This document shows positions 17,166 to 24,794 of a stretch of 64,000 bases of DNA, one piece after another. The notes under the pieces were generated by a model. The model was not told the origin of the DNA, ran no database searches, and saw nothing but the letters and a program-made list of their open reading frames with translations. Source of the stretch: Haladaptatus caseinilyticus (lineage in GTDB: Archaea > Halobacteriota > Halobacteria > Halobacteriales > Haladaptataceae); assembly GCF_026248685.1 (NCBI RefSeq), contig NZ_CP111036.1, positions 62,001 to 126,000 on the forward strand, read 5' to 3'. Position 1 is the first letter of the stretch. Each line of letters begins with the position of its first letter. The translations under genes and the position numbers were made by a program.

Positions 17166-17597
17166 TTAGTGTTCGTTCGCGGCGATAGCCTCGCGTTGGT
17201 GGTCGAAACTCGCCCGCCGATATCGTCCAGCACGACCGTACCCGAGAACGGTTCCCGACGTATCGAGACTGATGACATACCTTCCGATGATGTCCTGCGT
17301 ATCGGGAATCGAACTCCGTTCGATCACTTCCGCGACGACGCGCCAGCCCTCACCGTCCTCGTGTTCGACCTCGACGATTCCGTCGAGCGGCGACCCGGTC
17401 AGCTCCTCCGCCACGTCTCGACACGCGTCGCGCGCGCCCCGAACGTCGATTTTTTCGTTCGAATCGGTGCGTGCCGGTTCGCCGTTCATCTCGGATCGTT
17501 CGTGAGACGTCTCGTTCCGTGTTGCATCGACCGCTTCTTCGAGTTTACCGAGCAGTACGTCGAACTCCCTATCTGCGTGGTTCGATTGTTCGCTCAT
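17166..17597 (-). CDS. gvpO: Gas vesicle protein GvpO, copy 1
   Basis: GvpO is required for gas vesicle formation. The 143-residue protein carries the family core: DACRDVAEELTGSPLDGIVE followed by GWRVVAEVIERSSIPDTQDI and GRYVISLD, ending in YGRAGRYRRA. The hydrophilic first 45 residues are variable. The start is ATG 17597; an upstream in-frame start at 17612 adds only five residues. It reads away from gvpA copy 2 and towards the unrecognised gene downstream. It is the minus-strand partner of the plus-strand gvpO at 18107. Confidence 0.87.
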   Translation of the reverse strand: MSEQSNHADREFDVLLGKLEEAVDATRNETSHERSEMNGEPARTDSNEKIDVRGARDACRDVAEELTGSPLDGIVEVEHEDGEGWRVVAEVIERSSIPDTQDIIGRYVISLDTSGTVLGYGRAGRYRRASFDHQREAIAANEH

Positions 17598-17844
17598 CCG
17601 TCCCCCCTGCAAACAGGTCGAGGCGAAGGATGATAACTCGTGTGCCTCTCTGAGGTGCGTTACATCCCATCACCTCGACGAACGCCGATAAGTGGGATTT
17701 TCGACCGCGAGAGGCGATCTGGAACGTTATCTCCGATCTCCCTCCGCATCCTTCTTTAAAAATGACTTGCATCGGCGGCCCCAACCGTGATATAGACCCC
17801 TGCACGATTACGTACCATCGGGAGCAGACTCCCGTCGATAATCA
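17598..17844. promoter_or_regulatory. Divergent gvpO1/gvpA2 promoter with leader hairpin
   Basis: For gvpA copy 2, GATATAG at 17789-17795 lies 50-56 bases before the ATG, the same spacing as at gvpA copy 1. A TTTAAAAA stretch near 17754-17763 is a second candidate. In the leader, 17819-17834 forms a perfect 6-bp hairpin (CGGGAG, loop CAGA, CTCCCG) ending 10 bases before the ATG. No equivalent hairpin is seen ahead of gvpA copy 1. Confidence 0.45.
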
Positions 17845-18093
17845 ATGGTACAAGCAGGACCTGACACCTCCAGTCTCGCGGACGTATTAGACCGCATCCT
17901 CGACAAGGGCGTCGTCATCGACGTGTGGGCACGCATTTCCGTCGTCGGTATCGAAGTACTGACGGTCGAAGCACGCGTGGTCGTCGCGTCTGTCGATACG
18001 TTCCTCCACTATGCGAAGGAAATGTCCAGGATAGAACAAGCAACGGCATCCGACGACACCAGTCTCGAAGAAGTAGAGGTCACACCGTCGTAA
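17845..18093 (+). CDS. gvpA: Gas vesicle structural protein GvpA, canonical-like copy
   Basis: An 82-residue GvpA with the canonical core VLDRILDKGVVIDVWARISV, VGIEVLTVEARVVVASVDTF, LHYAKEM and an acidic tail. It is closer to the usual haloarchaeal GvpA than the copy at 16305, so it is the better candidate for the main shell protein. It lies 13 bases upstream of gvpO copy 2, in the same direction, forming an A-O pair with no gvpC or gvpN between, unlike the classical gvpACNO operon. Confidence 0.93.
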   Translation: MVQAGPDTSSLADVLDRILDKGVVIDVWARISVVGIEVLTVEARVVVASVDTFLHYAKEMSRIEQATASDDTSLEEVEVTPS

Positions 18094-18106
18094 TCACGAC
18101 GTGACC

Positions 18107-18592
18107 ATGTCGGATGCAGAAGAGCAGTGCCGGGCGCTCACCGAGGACGGCGAGCGGTGCACCCGTCCGGCACAGGACGACGGCTTTTGTTATCAGCACG
18201 ATTCGGACGACGAGACGATAGATGACTCCGATGAAGAACAAACGGACGGCGAAAACGAGGAAGACGTGAGCCAGGAGACCGAACAGGACGAAAGCGAATC
18301 GAATTCCGATGAAGGGGCGGCGGAACAAAACGGTGAGTTCGACGTCATGGACGTCCGAGAGACGATAGAGGACGTCGCAACCGAACTCGTAGGCCATCCG
18401 CTGGACGGTATCATCGAGATCGCCCCCGAAGACGACGGTTGGGAAGTCGTCGTGGAGATGGTCGAACGGAGTTCGATTCCCGACACGCAGGACATCCTCG
18501 GGCAGTACGCGGTGTCGTTGGACGAATCTGGGGATGTAACCGGGTATCGACTGCGGGAACGATATCGACGCGGAGACGACCGAGAACGCTAA
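18107..18592 (+). CDS. gvpO: GvpO copy 2 with N-terminal Cys/His zinc-finger
   Basis: A 161-residue GvpO. Residues 1-35 form a compact metal-binding motif: CRALTEDGERC, then CYQH about ten residues later (C-x7-C-x10-C-x2-H spacing). An acidic linker of about 50 residues follows, and then the GvpO core: VATELVGHPLDGIIEI, GWEVVVEMVERSSIPDTQDI, GQYAVSLD, YRLRERYRRG. The motif ERSSIPDTQDI is shared with copy 1. ATG 18107 is used; GTG 18101 adds two residues. The metal-binding extension is absent from copy 1, so the two GvpO proteins are likely not interchangeable. Confidence 0.88.
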   Translation: MSDAEEQCRALTEDGERCTRPAQDDGFCYQHDSDDETIDDSDEEQTDGENEEDVSQETEQDESESNSDEGAAEQNGEFDVMDVRETIEDVATELVGHPLDGIIEIAPEDDGWEVVVEMVERSSIPDTQDILGQYAVSLDESGDVTGYRLRERYRRGDDRER

Positions 18593-18593
18593 C

Positions 18594-18914
18594 CTACCCT
18601 TTTCTGAAGCCGAGCATGAAGCCGCCGACGAAGCCCGCGCTCACCGAGAGCGTCGAGAGAAGCGTCGTCACCCACGATGGTGGCGCGCCGCTCTGTGCCG
18701 CTTCGGTCGATTTGAGCATTCCTGCCGTGAGTTTGTCCCAATCGACGGACAGTATTCCGCGCGATTCCAGGAATTTGAACAGGGCGAGCTCGAGGCCGAC
18801 GATGACGGCGACGAGTTTGGCGACCTTCTTCGCCGCAAATCCGATGATACCGCCGATGAGAGCACCGCCTCCGAATTCCGGTAAGAGTTGTTGAGGTTCG
18901 ATCCCGAATTGCAT
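18594..18914 (-). CDS. FUN14 family membrane protein
   Basis: A 106-residue membrane protein of the FUN14/FUNDC1-like family. Two to three hydrophobic segments are visible: GGGALIGGIIGFAAKKVAKL with a glycine-rich face, VAVIVGLELALFKFLES, and a C-terminal SAGFVGGFMLGFRKG signature. In the haloarchaeal gene orders I remember, FUN14 sits close to sbds and hflX. Here it is separated from sbds by the gvp block and lies on the opposite strand to gvpO copy 2, with 1 base between their stops. Molecular role in archaea is unknown. Confidence 0.85.
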   Translation of the reverse strand: MQFGIEPQQLLPEFGGGALIGGIIGFAAKKVAKLVAVIVGLELALFKFLESRGILSVDWDKLTAGMLKSTEAAQSGAPPSWVTTLLSTLSVSAGFVGGFMLGFRKG

Positions 18915-19162
18915 TATCCGATTCAGTAGAGCGACAGGTTAAGAGTTTTGTGGTCTAGCTGAGATGACCAGTCTCATTCGTGCACCGTTACGTTGGGCGG
19001 CCATCATTGCCAAGCGACACATGGGGACGAAACGGGAATAATTAACATTTTTTCGAAAGGAAACCGATGCCGATATCGATGTGGGCGGGAGATTGAATAA
19101 CGAGCGCGGCTTACGGTCGACCGTGTACGGAAACGCGGCACGAACCGGAGTGAAGGCCCGGC

Positions 19163-19537
19163 ACGGCTGACGTAGTCGGCATCGACATCAGCGGCCGTCA
19201 CGAAGAGGACGGCGACTACCTGATGGTAGCCGCCGCCGTCCACGCAACCGTCGGAACGACGCGCGTTCGATGCATTCGGGGGATGGGATACGCAGTTAGT
19301 CACGAAAAACCGACGCTGTCCGCTATCATGGAACTGGTTTCGGACGCAGTCGGTGACTTGCCGGAACCGACAGACGGCCCTGTCGTCGCCGAACGTGGCG
19401 AGTTTTACGAAGAGCCCGAGTGGATGGTCGAACAGCATCTCGAACCTGAATTTAAGTACGTCGAGAGCATAGCAGAACGTGAAACCGTGCAGGCCGCACA
19501 CCACGCCGCGTACGCCGCCCGCAAACTACTCCTATGA
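19163..19537 (+). CDS. DUF2209-type protein, canonical start codon lost
   Basis: Family-like N-terminal residues begin well upstream of the first ATG (19223): codons 19163-19222 read T-A-D-V-V-G-I-D-I-S-G-R-H-E-E-D-G-D-Y-L, which looks like the conserved beginning of this RNase H-like archaeal family. There is no ATG, GTG or TTG between the stop at 19151 and ATG 19223, but ACG at 19163 sits exactly where an ATG would give M-A-D-V-V-G-I-D. So either ACG is used, a T-to-C change has removed the start, or only the shorter 104-residue form is made. The 3' end overlaps hflX by 4 bases, typical of translational coupling. Confidence 0.65.
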   Translation, partial: TADVVGIDISGRHEEDGDYLMVAAAVHATVGTTRVRCIRGMGYAVSHEKPTLSAIMELVSDAVGDLPEPTDGPVVAERGEFYEEPEWMVEQHLEPEFKYVESIAERETVQAAHHAAYAARKLLL

Positions 19538-20829
19538 AAGCGATACTGGCAAAACGAGTAGACGCTGGAACTGCTCACACGGACGAACTACGGGACCTTA
19601 CCCGCGCCGCTGGCTACGAAATCGCGGGCGAACTCACACAGTCGCGTGAAGAGGACGCCGCATTCCAGTTCGGCGAGGGCAAGGTCGCGGAACTCGTACA
19701 GACCGTGACTGCAACGGAGGCCGAGTTGGTCGTCTTCGACAACCAACTCGGCCCGTATCAGACCTACAATCTGGGCCAACGGTTGCCTGACGGAACCAAA
19801 GTGATCGACAGATTTCGGCTCATCCTCGAAATCTTCGGTCAGCGTGCACAGACACGCAAGGCACAGTTACAGGTGGAGCTGGCCGAACTCCGGTACGAAC
19901 TCCCCCGGGTCGAGGCGAAAACGAGTCTCGCGAAACGTGACGAGCGTCCGGGGTTCATGGGGCTGGGCGAGTACGACGAGAGTCACGAACAGGACATCAA
20001 AGACCAGATCAGCAGGATCAAGAACGAACTCGACGCCATCGCGGACAAGGAAGCGGACCGCAGGCAGAAACGTCGGGAATCCGGATTCGACCTCGTCGCT
20101 CTCGCCGGATACACCAACGCCGGTAAGTCCACGCTCCTGCAGCAGGTCGCGGAGGATCTAGAGATCGGCGCGAACGAAGAACTCCATCCCGACCTCGACC
20201 CTACGGCGGAGGCGGAAGACCGCCTCTTTACCACGCTTGGGACGACGACGCGAAAGGCGGCGATCGACCGCCGTGACGTGCTCGTCACCGACACCGTCGG
20301 ATTCATCAGCGAACTTCCCCACTGGCTGGTCGAATCGTTCAAATCCACGTTGGATGCGGTGTACTATGCCGACCTCGTTCTTCTGGTCGTGGACGTAAGC
20401 GAACCGATAGACGAGATTCGGGAGAAACTGGTTACCTGTCACGACACGCTGTACGAGCGAAACCAGGCACCCATCGTGACGGTATTAAACAAAATCGACG
20501 CCGTGAGCGACGAGGAACTCGCGGAAAAGCGGGACGCGCTGTCCGCACTCGCACCGAGTCCGGTCGCTATCAGCGGACAGGATGGCCTGAACATCGACGA
20601 ACTGAAGCGGCGTATCGATATCGAACTTCCCGACTGGGAGTTCGAACGACTCGTCATGCCGATGACCGAGGAAACGATGAGTGTCGTCTCGTGGGTGCAC
20701 GACCACGGACGCGTCGAGGACGTAACGTATACCGACGACGAAGTCGTCGTCGAGTTCGAGGCTCGGCCGTCCATTATCCAGCAGTCGCGGGCAAAAGCAA
20801 GCGACTTGACGACAGCACCGTCGGCTTAA
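19534..20829 (+). CDS. hflX: GTPase HflX
   Basis: Ribosome-associated GTPase that splits or rescues stalled ribosomes. The 431-residue protein has the HflX N-terminal domain with YNLGQRLPDGTKVIDRFRLI, a coiled-coil linker around 105-180, and the G domain: G1 GYTNAGKS at 192-199, G2 region around TTLGTTTRK, G3 DTVG at 253-256, G4 NKID at 319-322. The archaeal C-terminal domain ends with FEARPSIIQQSRAKASDL. It overlaps the preceding DUF2209-type gene by 4 bases, and its 3' end overlaps a small minus-strand gene by 3 bases. Confidence 0.94.
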   Translation: MKAILAKRVDAGTAHTDELRDLTRAAGYEIAGELTQSREEDAAFQFGEGKVAELVQTVTATEAELVVFDNQLGPYQTYNLGQRLPDGTKVIDRFRLILEIFGQRAQTRKAQLQVELAELRYELPRVEAKTSLAKRDERPGFMGLGEYDESHEQDIKDQISRIKNELDAIADKEADRRQKRRESGFDLVALAGYTNAGKSTLLQQVAEDLEIGANEELHPDLDPTAEAEDRLFTTLGTTTRKAAIDRRDVLVTDTVGFISELPHWLVESFKSTLDAVYYADLVLLVVDVSEPIDEIREKLVTCHDTLYERNQAPIVTVLNKIDAVSDEELAEKRDALSALAPSPVAISGQDGLNIDELKRRIDIELPDWEFERLVMPMTEETMSVVSWVHDHGRVEDVTYTDDEVVVEFEARPSIIQQSRAKASDLTTAPSA

Positions 20830-20987
20830 ATCATCGAAGAAAGCGATACAGGCTCGTCCGAGCGAATCCACGCGGTATGATTCTTCTGGTCGTAGATAAG
20901 GACGGAATCGTCCTGCACCGCCAGCTCGGCGTATCGGTCGTCGTCCCGCCGTCGGGAATCGTCTTCTTCGTGTTTGCTCGGAGTCAT
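20826..20987 (-). CDS. 53-residue acidic haloarchaeal protein
   Basis: A minus-strand frame of 53 codons plus stop, too short for most gene finders. It encodes MTPSKHEEDDSRRRDDDRYA followed by ELAVQDDSVLIYDQKNHTAW and a short SDEPVSLSSMI end. The pattern (charged N-terminus, then RYAELAVQDD, then LIYDxxNHTAWIRSD) matches, from memory, a widespread small haloarchaeal family (DUF7331-like). Its stop overlaps the hflX stop region by 3 bases, convergently. The opposite plus-strand frame shows no motif. Function unknown. Confidence 0.7.
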   Translation of the reverse strand: MTPSKHEEDDSRRRDDDRYAELAVQDDSVLIYDQKNHTAWIRSDEPVSLSSMI

Positions 20988-21270
20988 GCCATTGGGTAGC
21001 GTGTCGTTATCGACTTACTCTACAGTAGTAGGTACCATTCGGTCACTGATAAATGTTACCTATTGTCAAAGTAACTCGGTATCCGCTAGGCGGCAGTCGG
21101 ATTAGAAGTTTTCGGTGAAAGATCATCTTCCGTCAATTCGGTTTGTCACGGGAGGAGGAAGAACGAAAATCGTTTACGTGGGTCCTCGACGAATCGTTCT
21201 TGTTCGATTACAAGTGGTAACTCGATTTCATAACGTAACTTTTTGCCGGTCGAGTACCGTAGAAGCCTAC
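20988..21270. promoter_or_regulatory. HxlR regulator promoter region with palindromic half-sites
   Basis: GTTAC (21055-21059) and GTAAC (21071-21075) form an inverted repeat with an 11-base spacer; further GGTAAC and CGTAAC half-sites occur near 21215-21240, closer to the start codon. This resembles an autoregulatory operator for the winged-helix HxlR protein encoded next, but I cannot show binding. No other gene is seen in the gap. Confidence 0.35.
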
Positions 21271-21645
21271 ATGACCAACGAATCGGAACAGTTGTCGATG
21301 TGGTGTGCCGGGGAGGAGTGGTGTCCGATTACCACGACGGCGGACCTCGTCGGGAAGAAGTGGCACCCGGTTATCGTGCATCGACTGCTACAAAACGGGC
21401 CGCTGGGATTTAATGCCCTCAAAGAGGAAGTAGACGGGATTTCGAGCAAGGTACTCTCGGACAGTTTGGGTGATCTGGAGCAAAAACGGCTCGTCGACCG
21501 CGAAATCGTGAGCGAGAAACCGGTCCGTGTCGAATACTCCCTCACTCAGACGGGGAAGTCACTTCAACCGGTTATCCATGCCATGCGCGATTGGGGACTG
21601 GAGTATCTCGAACCCGCCGAGAACAAAAACTCGTCTATCGCGTGA
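21271..21645 (+). CDS. HxlR-family winged-helix transcriptional regulator
   Basis: A 124-residue DNA-binding regulator. N-terminal Cys-containing segment EEWCPITTTADLVGKKWHPV is the HxlR hallmark (Cys plus the KKW helix). The wHTH GPLGFNALKEEVDGISSKVL, then LSDSLGDLEQKRLVDREIV, and a wing with VRVEYSLTQTG follow. The single conserved Cys suggests possible redox or electrophile sensing as in other HxlR proteins (inference). ATG 21271 is used because the family starts there. Its 3' end overlaps moaC convergently by 11 bases. Confidence 0.9.
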   Translation: MTNESEQLSMWCAGEEWCPITTTADLVGKKWHPVIVHRLLQNGPLGFNALKEEVDGISSKVLSDSLGDLEQKRLVDREIVSEKPVRVEYSLTQTGKSLQPVIHAMRDWGLEYLEPAENKNSSIA

Positions 21646-22156
21646 TCGACCGCTTTTCCTTTTCCACCACCCGAACGTTTCGAATCGCGGTGTCGGGATA
21701 ACTCCCATCCTCGCTCTTTTCGGCGGCTTTTACCATATCCCAGACGACGTTCAAGCCCGTCGTGACGCCTTCGAGCGCCTCCATCTCACAGCCGGTTTTG
21801 CCGGTCGTCTCGACGGCGACGGTGAGTTCGACGCGGTCGTCGTTCATCACGAAATCCGTATCGACGTTCGTGATCGGTATCTGGTGACACATCGGAATCA
21901 TCTCCCATGTGTGTTTGACTGCCTGTACCGCGCCGATACGTCCGGTCGCCAGTACGTCCCCCTTTTTCAAATCGTTGTCTCGAATCGCCAGGATGGTCGA
22001 TGGCCGAAGGTGAATCTCACCCGCCGCAACCGCCCGTCTGGCAGTGTCGGGCTTCTCCCCCACGTTTACCATCTGCACCTCGCCAGCATCGTCGGTGTGG
22101 GTCAGGGTGTCAGCAGGCGATTCGTCGGTGGATTCGTCCGCCGGTTTCTTACTCAT
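21635..22156 (-). CDS. moaC: Cyclic pyranopterin monophosphate synthase MoaC
   Basis: Converts 3',8-cyclo-7,8-dihydro-GTP to cyclic pyranopterin monophosphate in molybdenum cofactor synthesis. The 173-residue protein has VQMVNVGEKPDTARRAVAAG, a GRIGAVQAVKHTWEMIPMCH stretch (with the M-C-H active-site motif), TGCEMEALEGVTTG and WDMVKAAEK with the conserved Lys. The first 30 residues are an acidic haloarchaeal extension. ATG 22156 overlaps the upstream nnr stop by 8 bases, so the two form an operon. Confidence 0.94.
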   Translation of the reverse strand: MSKKPADESTDESPADTLTHTDDAGEVQMVNVGEKPDTARRAVAAGEIHLRPSTILAIRDNDLKKGDVLATGRIGAVQAVKHTWEMIPMCHQIPITNVDTDFVMNDDRVELTVAVETTGKTGCEMEALEGVTTGLNVVWDMVKAAEKSEDGSYPDTAIRNVRVVEKEKRSITR

Positions 22157-23573
22157 CGCTCTCACCCCAGATTGCGACCGGCACCGTCTCCAATATGTCG
22201 GAAGCGAGCAGACCCTCTCCTCGCTCGTCGTACAGCAGGTCTCCCGCTCGTCCGTTGACGTAGGACCCGACACAGGCGGCGTCGAAGGCGTCCGCGGTTC
22301 CGAACAGTCCGGCCACGATGCCGGCGAGCACGTCGCCCGTCCCACCGACTTTCATTCCCGTATTGCCCGTTCGAACGATTCGGGTCCGTTCGCCGTCCGA
22401 AATCACGTCGGTCGCGCCCTTCGCAAGCACGACGTGGCCGAGGTCGTCGGCGAGGCGTTCTATTTCGTCGGTAACCTCCCGCAGGTCGTTCGTTTCCGGC
22501 CCACCCAGCTCCGTGAGTTCCTTGCGGTTCGGGGTACAGACCAACGTCGCTTCCGTATCGAGGTCGGGAATCGCGGGAAGCGCGTCGGCATCGACCACTG
22601 CACGGCCCGAAAACGATTCGAGAAATCGGACTGCGGCCTCGATAGTCTCGTCGGCATTTCCCAGCCCAGGTCCGAGGACGACCGTGTCGTCGTACGACGC
22701 CGCCGTTTCGACCAATCCATCTACCTGTTCGGGTGTGAGTCGGTCGCCCTCGTAGGGTTGAACGATGAGGTCCTCGGCGTATCCTTGAATCTCGCTCGCC
22801 ACGGTGTTCGGTGCGGCGACGAACGAGAGGTCCGCACCCGCCCGCAAAGCGGATTGTCCGGCGAGCGCTGGCGCGCCCGTGTACGGCCCGCCACCGATGA
22901 CGAAGACGCGACCGCCCACGTCGCCGCGAACGTTATCGAGGTCACCCGGCCCGACGAATCGCTCGGCGGCGGCGGGAATTCCGATGTCCGCGACCGTCAC
23001 TTTACAGTCCAAACCTTCGAGTCCGGGTTTCGTGTCGTGGAAGGTGACGACCCGGTCCGCCTCGACCGCCGCTCCGTCCGATTCACCGGTATCGGCGTTT
23101 ACGCCGGACGGGACGTCCACCGCGAGAACTGTCGTATTCGAATCGTTGATCCGTTTCGCCGCAGTCGCCTCGGGTTCACGGAGCGCGCCAGTCACGCCGG
23201 TTCCGAGCATGGCGTCCACGATAACGTCTGCCTCGGGAAGATCGAAGTCACGAGAATCCGTCACTTCCGTCGTCTCGTACTCCCCGTCCTGCAATGCAAC
23301 CCAGTTCTCGCGAGCGATGTCCGTCCCGATCGTTTCGGCCCGACCGAGGAGGTGTATCGACACGTCATACTCGTCCAAAAACCGAACCGCGACGAACGCA
23401 TCTCCGCCGTTGTTTCCCCGACCGGCAACGACGGCGATTGTCGCGCCCGACGACGCGAGTTCGCGCACCTCGCGGGCAATGGCGTTGCCACTCGATTCCA
23501 TCAACTGTTTGCGCGGCACACCGAGCGCCTCGGCGTTTCGGTCCACTGCGGCCATCCTTTCTGCGCCAATCAT
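22149..23573 (-). CDS. nnr: Bifunctional NAD(P)H-hydrate epimerase/dehydratase
   Basis: Repairs hydrated NADH/NADPH: the N-terminal YjeF_N domain epimerises NAD(P)HX, and the C-terminal ribokinase-like domain dehydrates it using ADP. In this 474-residue protein the N-domain shows AVVAGRGNNGGDAFVAVRFL and AVDVPSGVNADTG. The C-domain starts near residue 225 and shows VLGPGLGNADET, CTPNRKEL and NTGMKVGGTGDVLAG, with the catalytic Asp in GTGD. ATG 23573 is chosen over the long frame reaching 23780, which overlaps the divergent gene's region and is not homologous. Upstream partner of moaC. Confidence 0.93.
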   Translation of the reverse strand: MIGAERMAAVDRNAEALGVPRKQLMESSGNAIAREVRELASSGATIAVVAGRGNNGGDAFVAVRFLDEYDVSIHLLGRAETIGTDIARENWVALQDGEYETTEVTDSRDFDLPEADVIVDAMLGTGVTGALREPEATAAKRINDSNTTVLAVDVPSGVNADTGESDGAAVEADRVVTFHDTKPGLEGLDCKVTVADIGIPAAAERFVGPGDLDNVRGDVGGRVFVIGGGPYTGAPALAGQSALRAGADLSFVAAPNTVASEIQGYAEDLIVQPYEGDRLTPEQVDGLVETAASYDDTVVLGPGLGNADETIEAAVRFLESFSGRAVVDADALPAIPDLDTEATLVCTPNRKELTELGGPETNDLREVTDEIERLADDLGHVVLAKGATDVISDGERTRIVRTGNTGMKVGGTGDVLAGIVAGLFGTADAFDAACVGSYVNGRAGDLLYDERGEGLLASDILETVPVAIWGESDE

Positions 23574-23730
23574 ACGCGGCACTTCGCCCGGATTCGGGGT
23601 TAACGTTGTGGGTAAACGGGACGACGAACGCGACCCTTGACGCCACGAAAGCATCGCCACGACATGACGACATGCCGTGTCCAACACGTCAGGGAGTGAC
23701 GTAAAGTTCCCAAGCGTTGAACGAAGATGT

Positions 23731-24660
23731 ATGCGAGTACTCATCGTCGGTGGCACCGGATTCGTCGGAACCGCTCTCACGAAGGAACTCGACGCGCGTG
23801 GATACGACGTGACCGTGCTCGCGCGCTCCCCGGATGACGCTGCCCTTCCAGCGGACGTAGAAACCGTTTCTGGCGACGTGACCGACTACGGTTCCATCGA
23901 AAACGCGTTCGACGGACAGGAGGTCGTGGTCAACCTCGTCGCGCTCTCCCCGCTATTTCAGCCATCCGGCGCGAGCCACGAGGACGTTCACCTCGGCGGT
24001 ACCGAGAACGTCGTCCGGGCGTGTGAGGAACGTGCCGTCCCGAAACTCGTCCAGATGAGCGCCCTCGGCGCGGACCCGGACGGCCCAACCGCCTACATCC
24101 GTGCCAAGGGGGAGGCCGAAAACGTCGTTCGGGATTCCTCCCTCGAGTGGGTTCTGGTTCGTCCCTCCGTCGTGTTCGGCGACGGCGGCGAGTTCGTCTC
24201 GTTCACGAAAGTCCTGACTACACCCTACGTCACGGGGCTTCCCGGCGGCGGCGAGACACGTTTCCAACCCATCTGGGTGGGCGACCTCGCGCCGATACTG
24301 GCCGACTGCGTCGAGGATGAATCGTACATCGGGCGGACGGTCGAACTCGGTGGACCCGAAGTGCTCACCCTCGCTGACGTAACGAAACTCGCCTATCGTG
24401 CGGAAGGTAAATCGGTCGTCATCCTCCCGATTCCCATGCCACTCGCTGGAATCGGCCTGGCCCTCGCCGACCCGCTACCGTTCGTCCCTATGGGGGGCGA
24501 CCAGTATCGCTCCCTGAAGTTCGACAACACGGTCGCGGAGAACGACGTAGGATCGTTCGGCCGCGATCCGAGTGACCTCCGAACTCTGGCGAACTACCTC
24601 GGGATAGAGGAGTCCTCGGGAGCGACTGCGACGGGCGGGACGACGCCGAGAACTGCGTAA
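23731..24660 (+). CDS. NAD(P)-dependent epimerase, NDUFA9/complex I 39 kDa-like
   Basis: Extended short-chain dehydrogenase of 309 residues. Rossmann motif VGGTGFVG near residues 6-13, a VVVNLVALSP strand, and a YIRAKGEAENVV segment, in which the Y-x3-K pair is displaced or atypical, as in the NDUFA9-like subfamily. RPSVVFGDGG and FQPIWVGDLA follow. This group includes quinone-linked and isoprenoid-related reductases; the substrate is unknown. ATG 23731 directly precedes the Rossmann fold. Divergent from nnr. Confidence 0.83.
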   Translation: MRVLIVGGTGFVGTALTKELDARGYDVTVLARSPDDAALPADVETVSGDVTDYGSIENAFDGQEVVVNLVALSPLFQPSGASHEDVHLGGTENVVRACEERAVPKLVQMSALGADPDGPTAYIRAKGEAENVVRDSSLEWVLVRPSVVFGDGGEFVSFTKVLTTPYVTGLPGGGETRFQPIWVGDLAPILADCVEDESYIGRTVELGGPEVLTLADVTKLAYRAEGKSVVILPIPMPLAGIGLALADPLPFVPMGGDQYRSLKFDNTVAENDVGSFGRDPSDLRTLANYLGIEESSGATATGGTTPRTA

Positions 24661-24794
24661 ACCGGCGTCCTTCATCCGGTTCGGCTCCTTCTCGAAGCAT
24701 CGAACCGGCGTTCGAGGATCGAACCAAAAACCGTTCAAGCCGGTACTGCAAACGTTCGGAGTGATACCCATATAGGGCATCGGACACCCGATTC

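Noticed and set aside
22044-23603. 519-residue plus-strand frame
   Set aside because: Shadow of nnr/moaC on the minus strand, whose catalytic motifs are intact.
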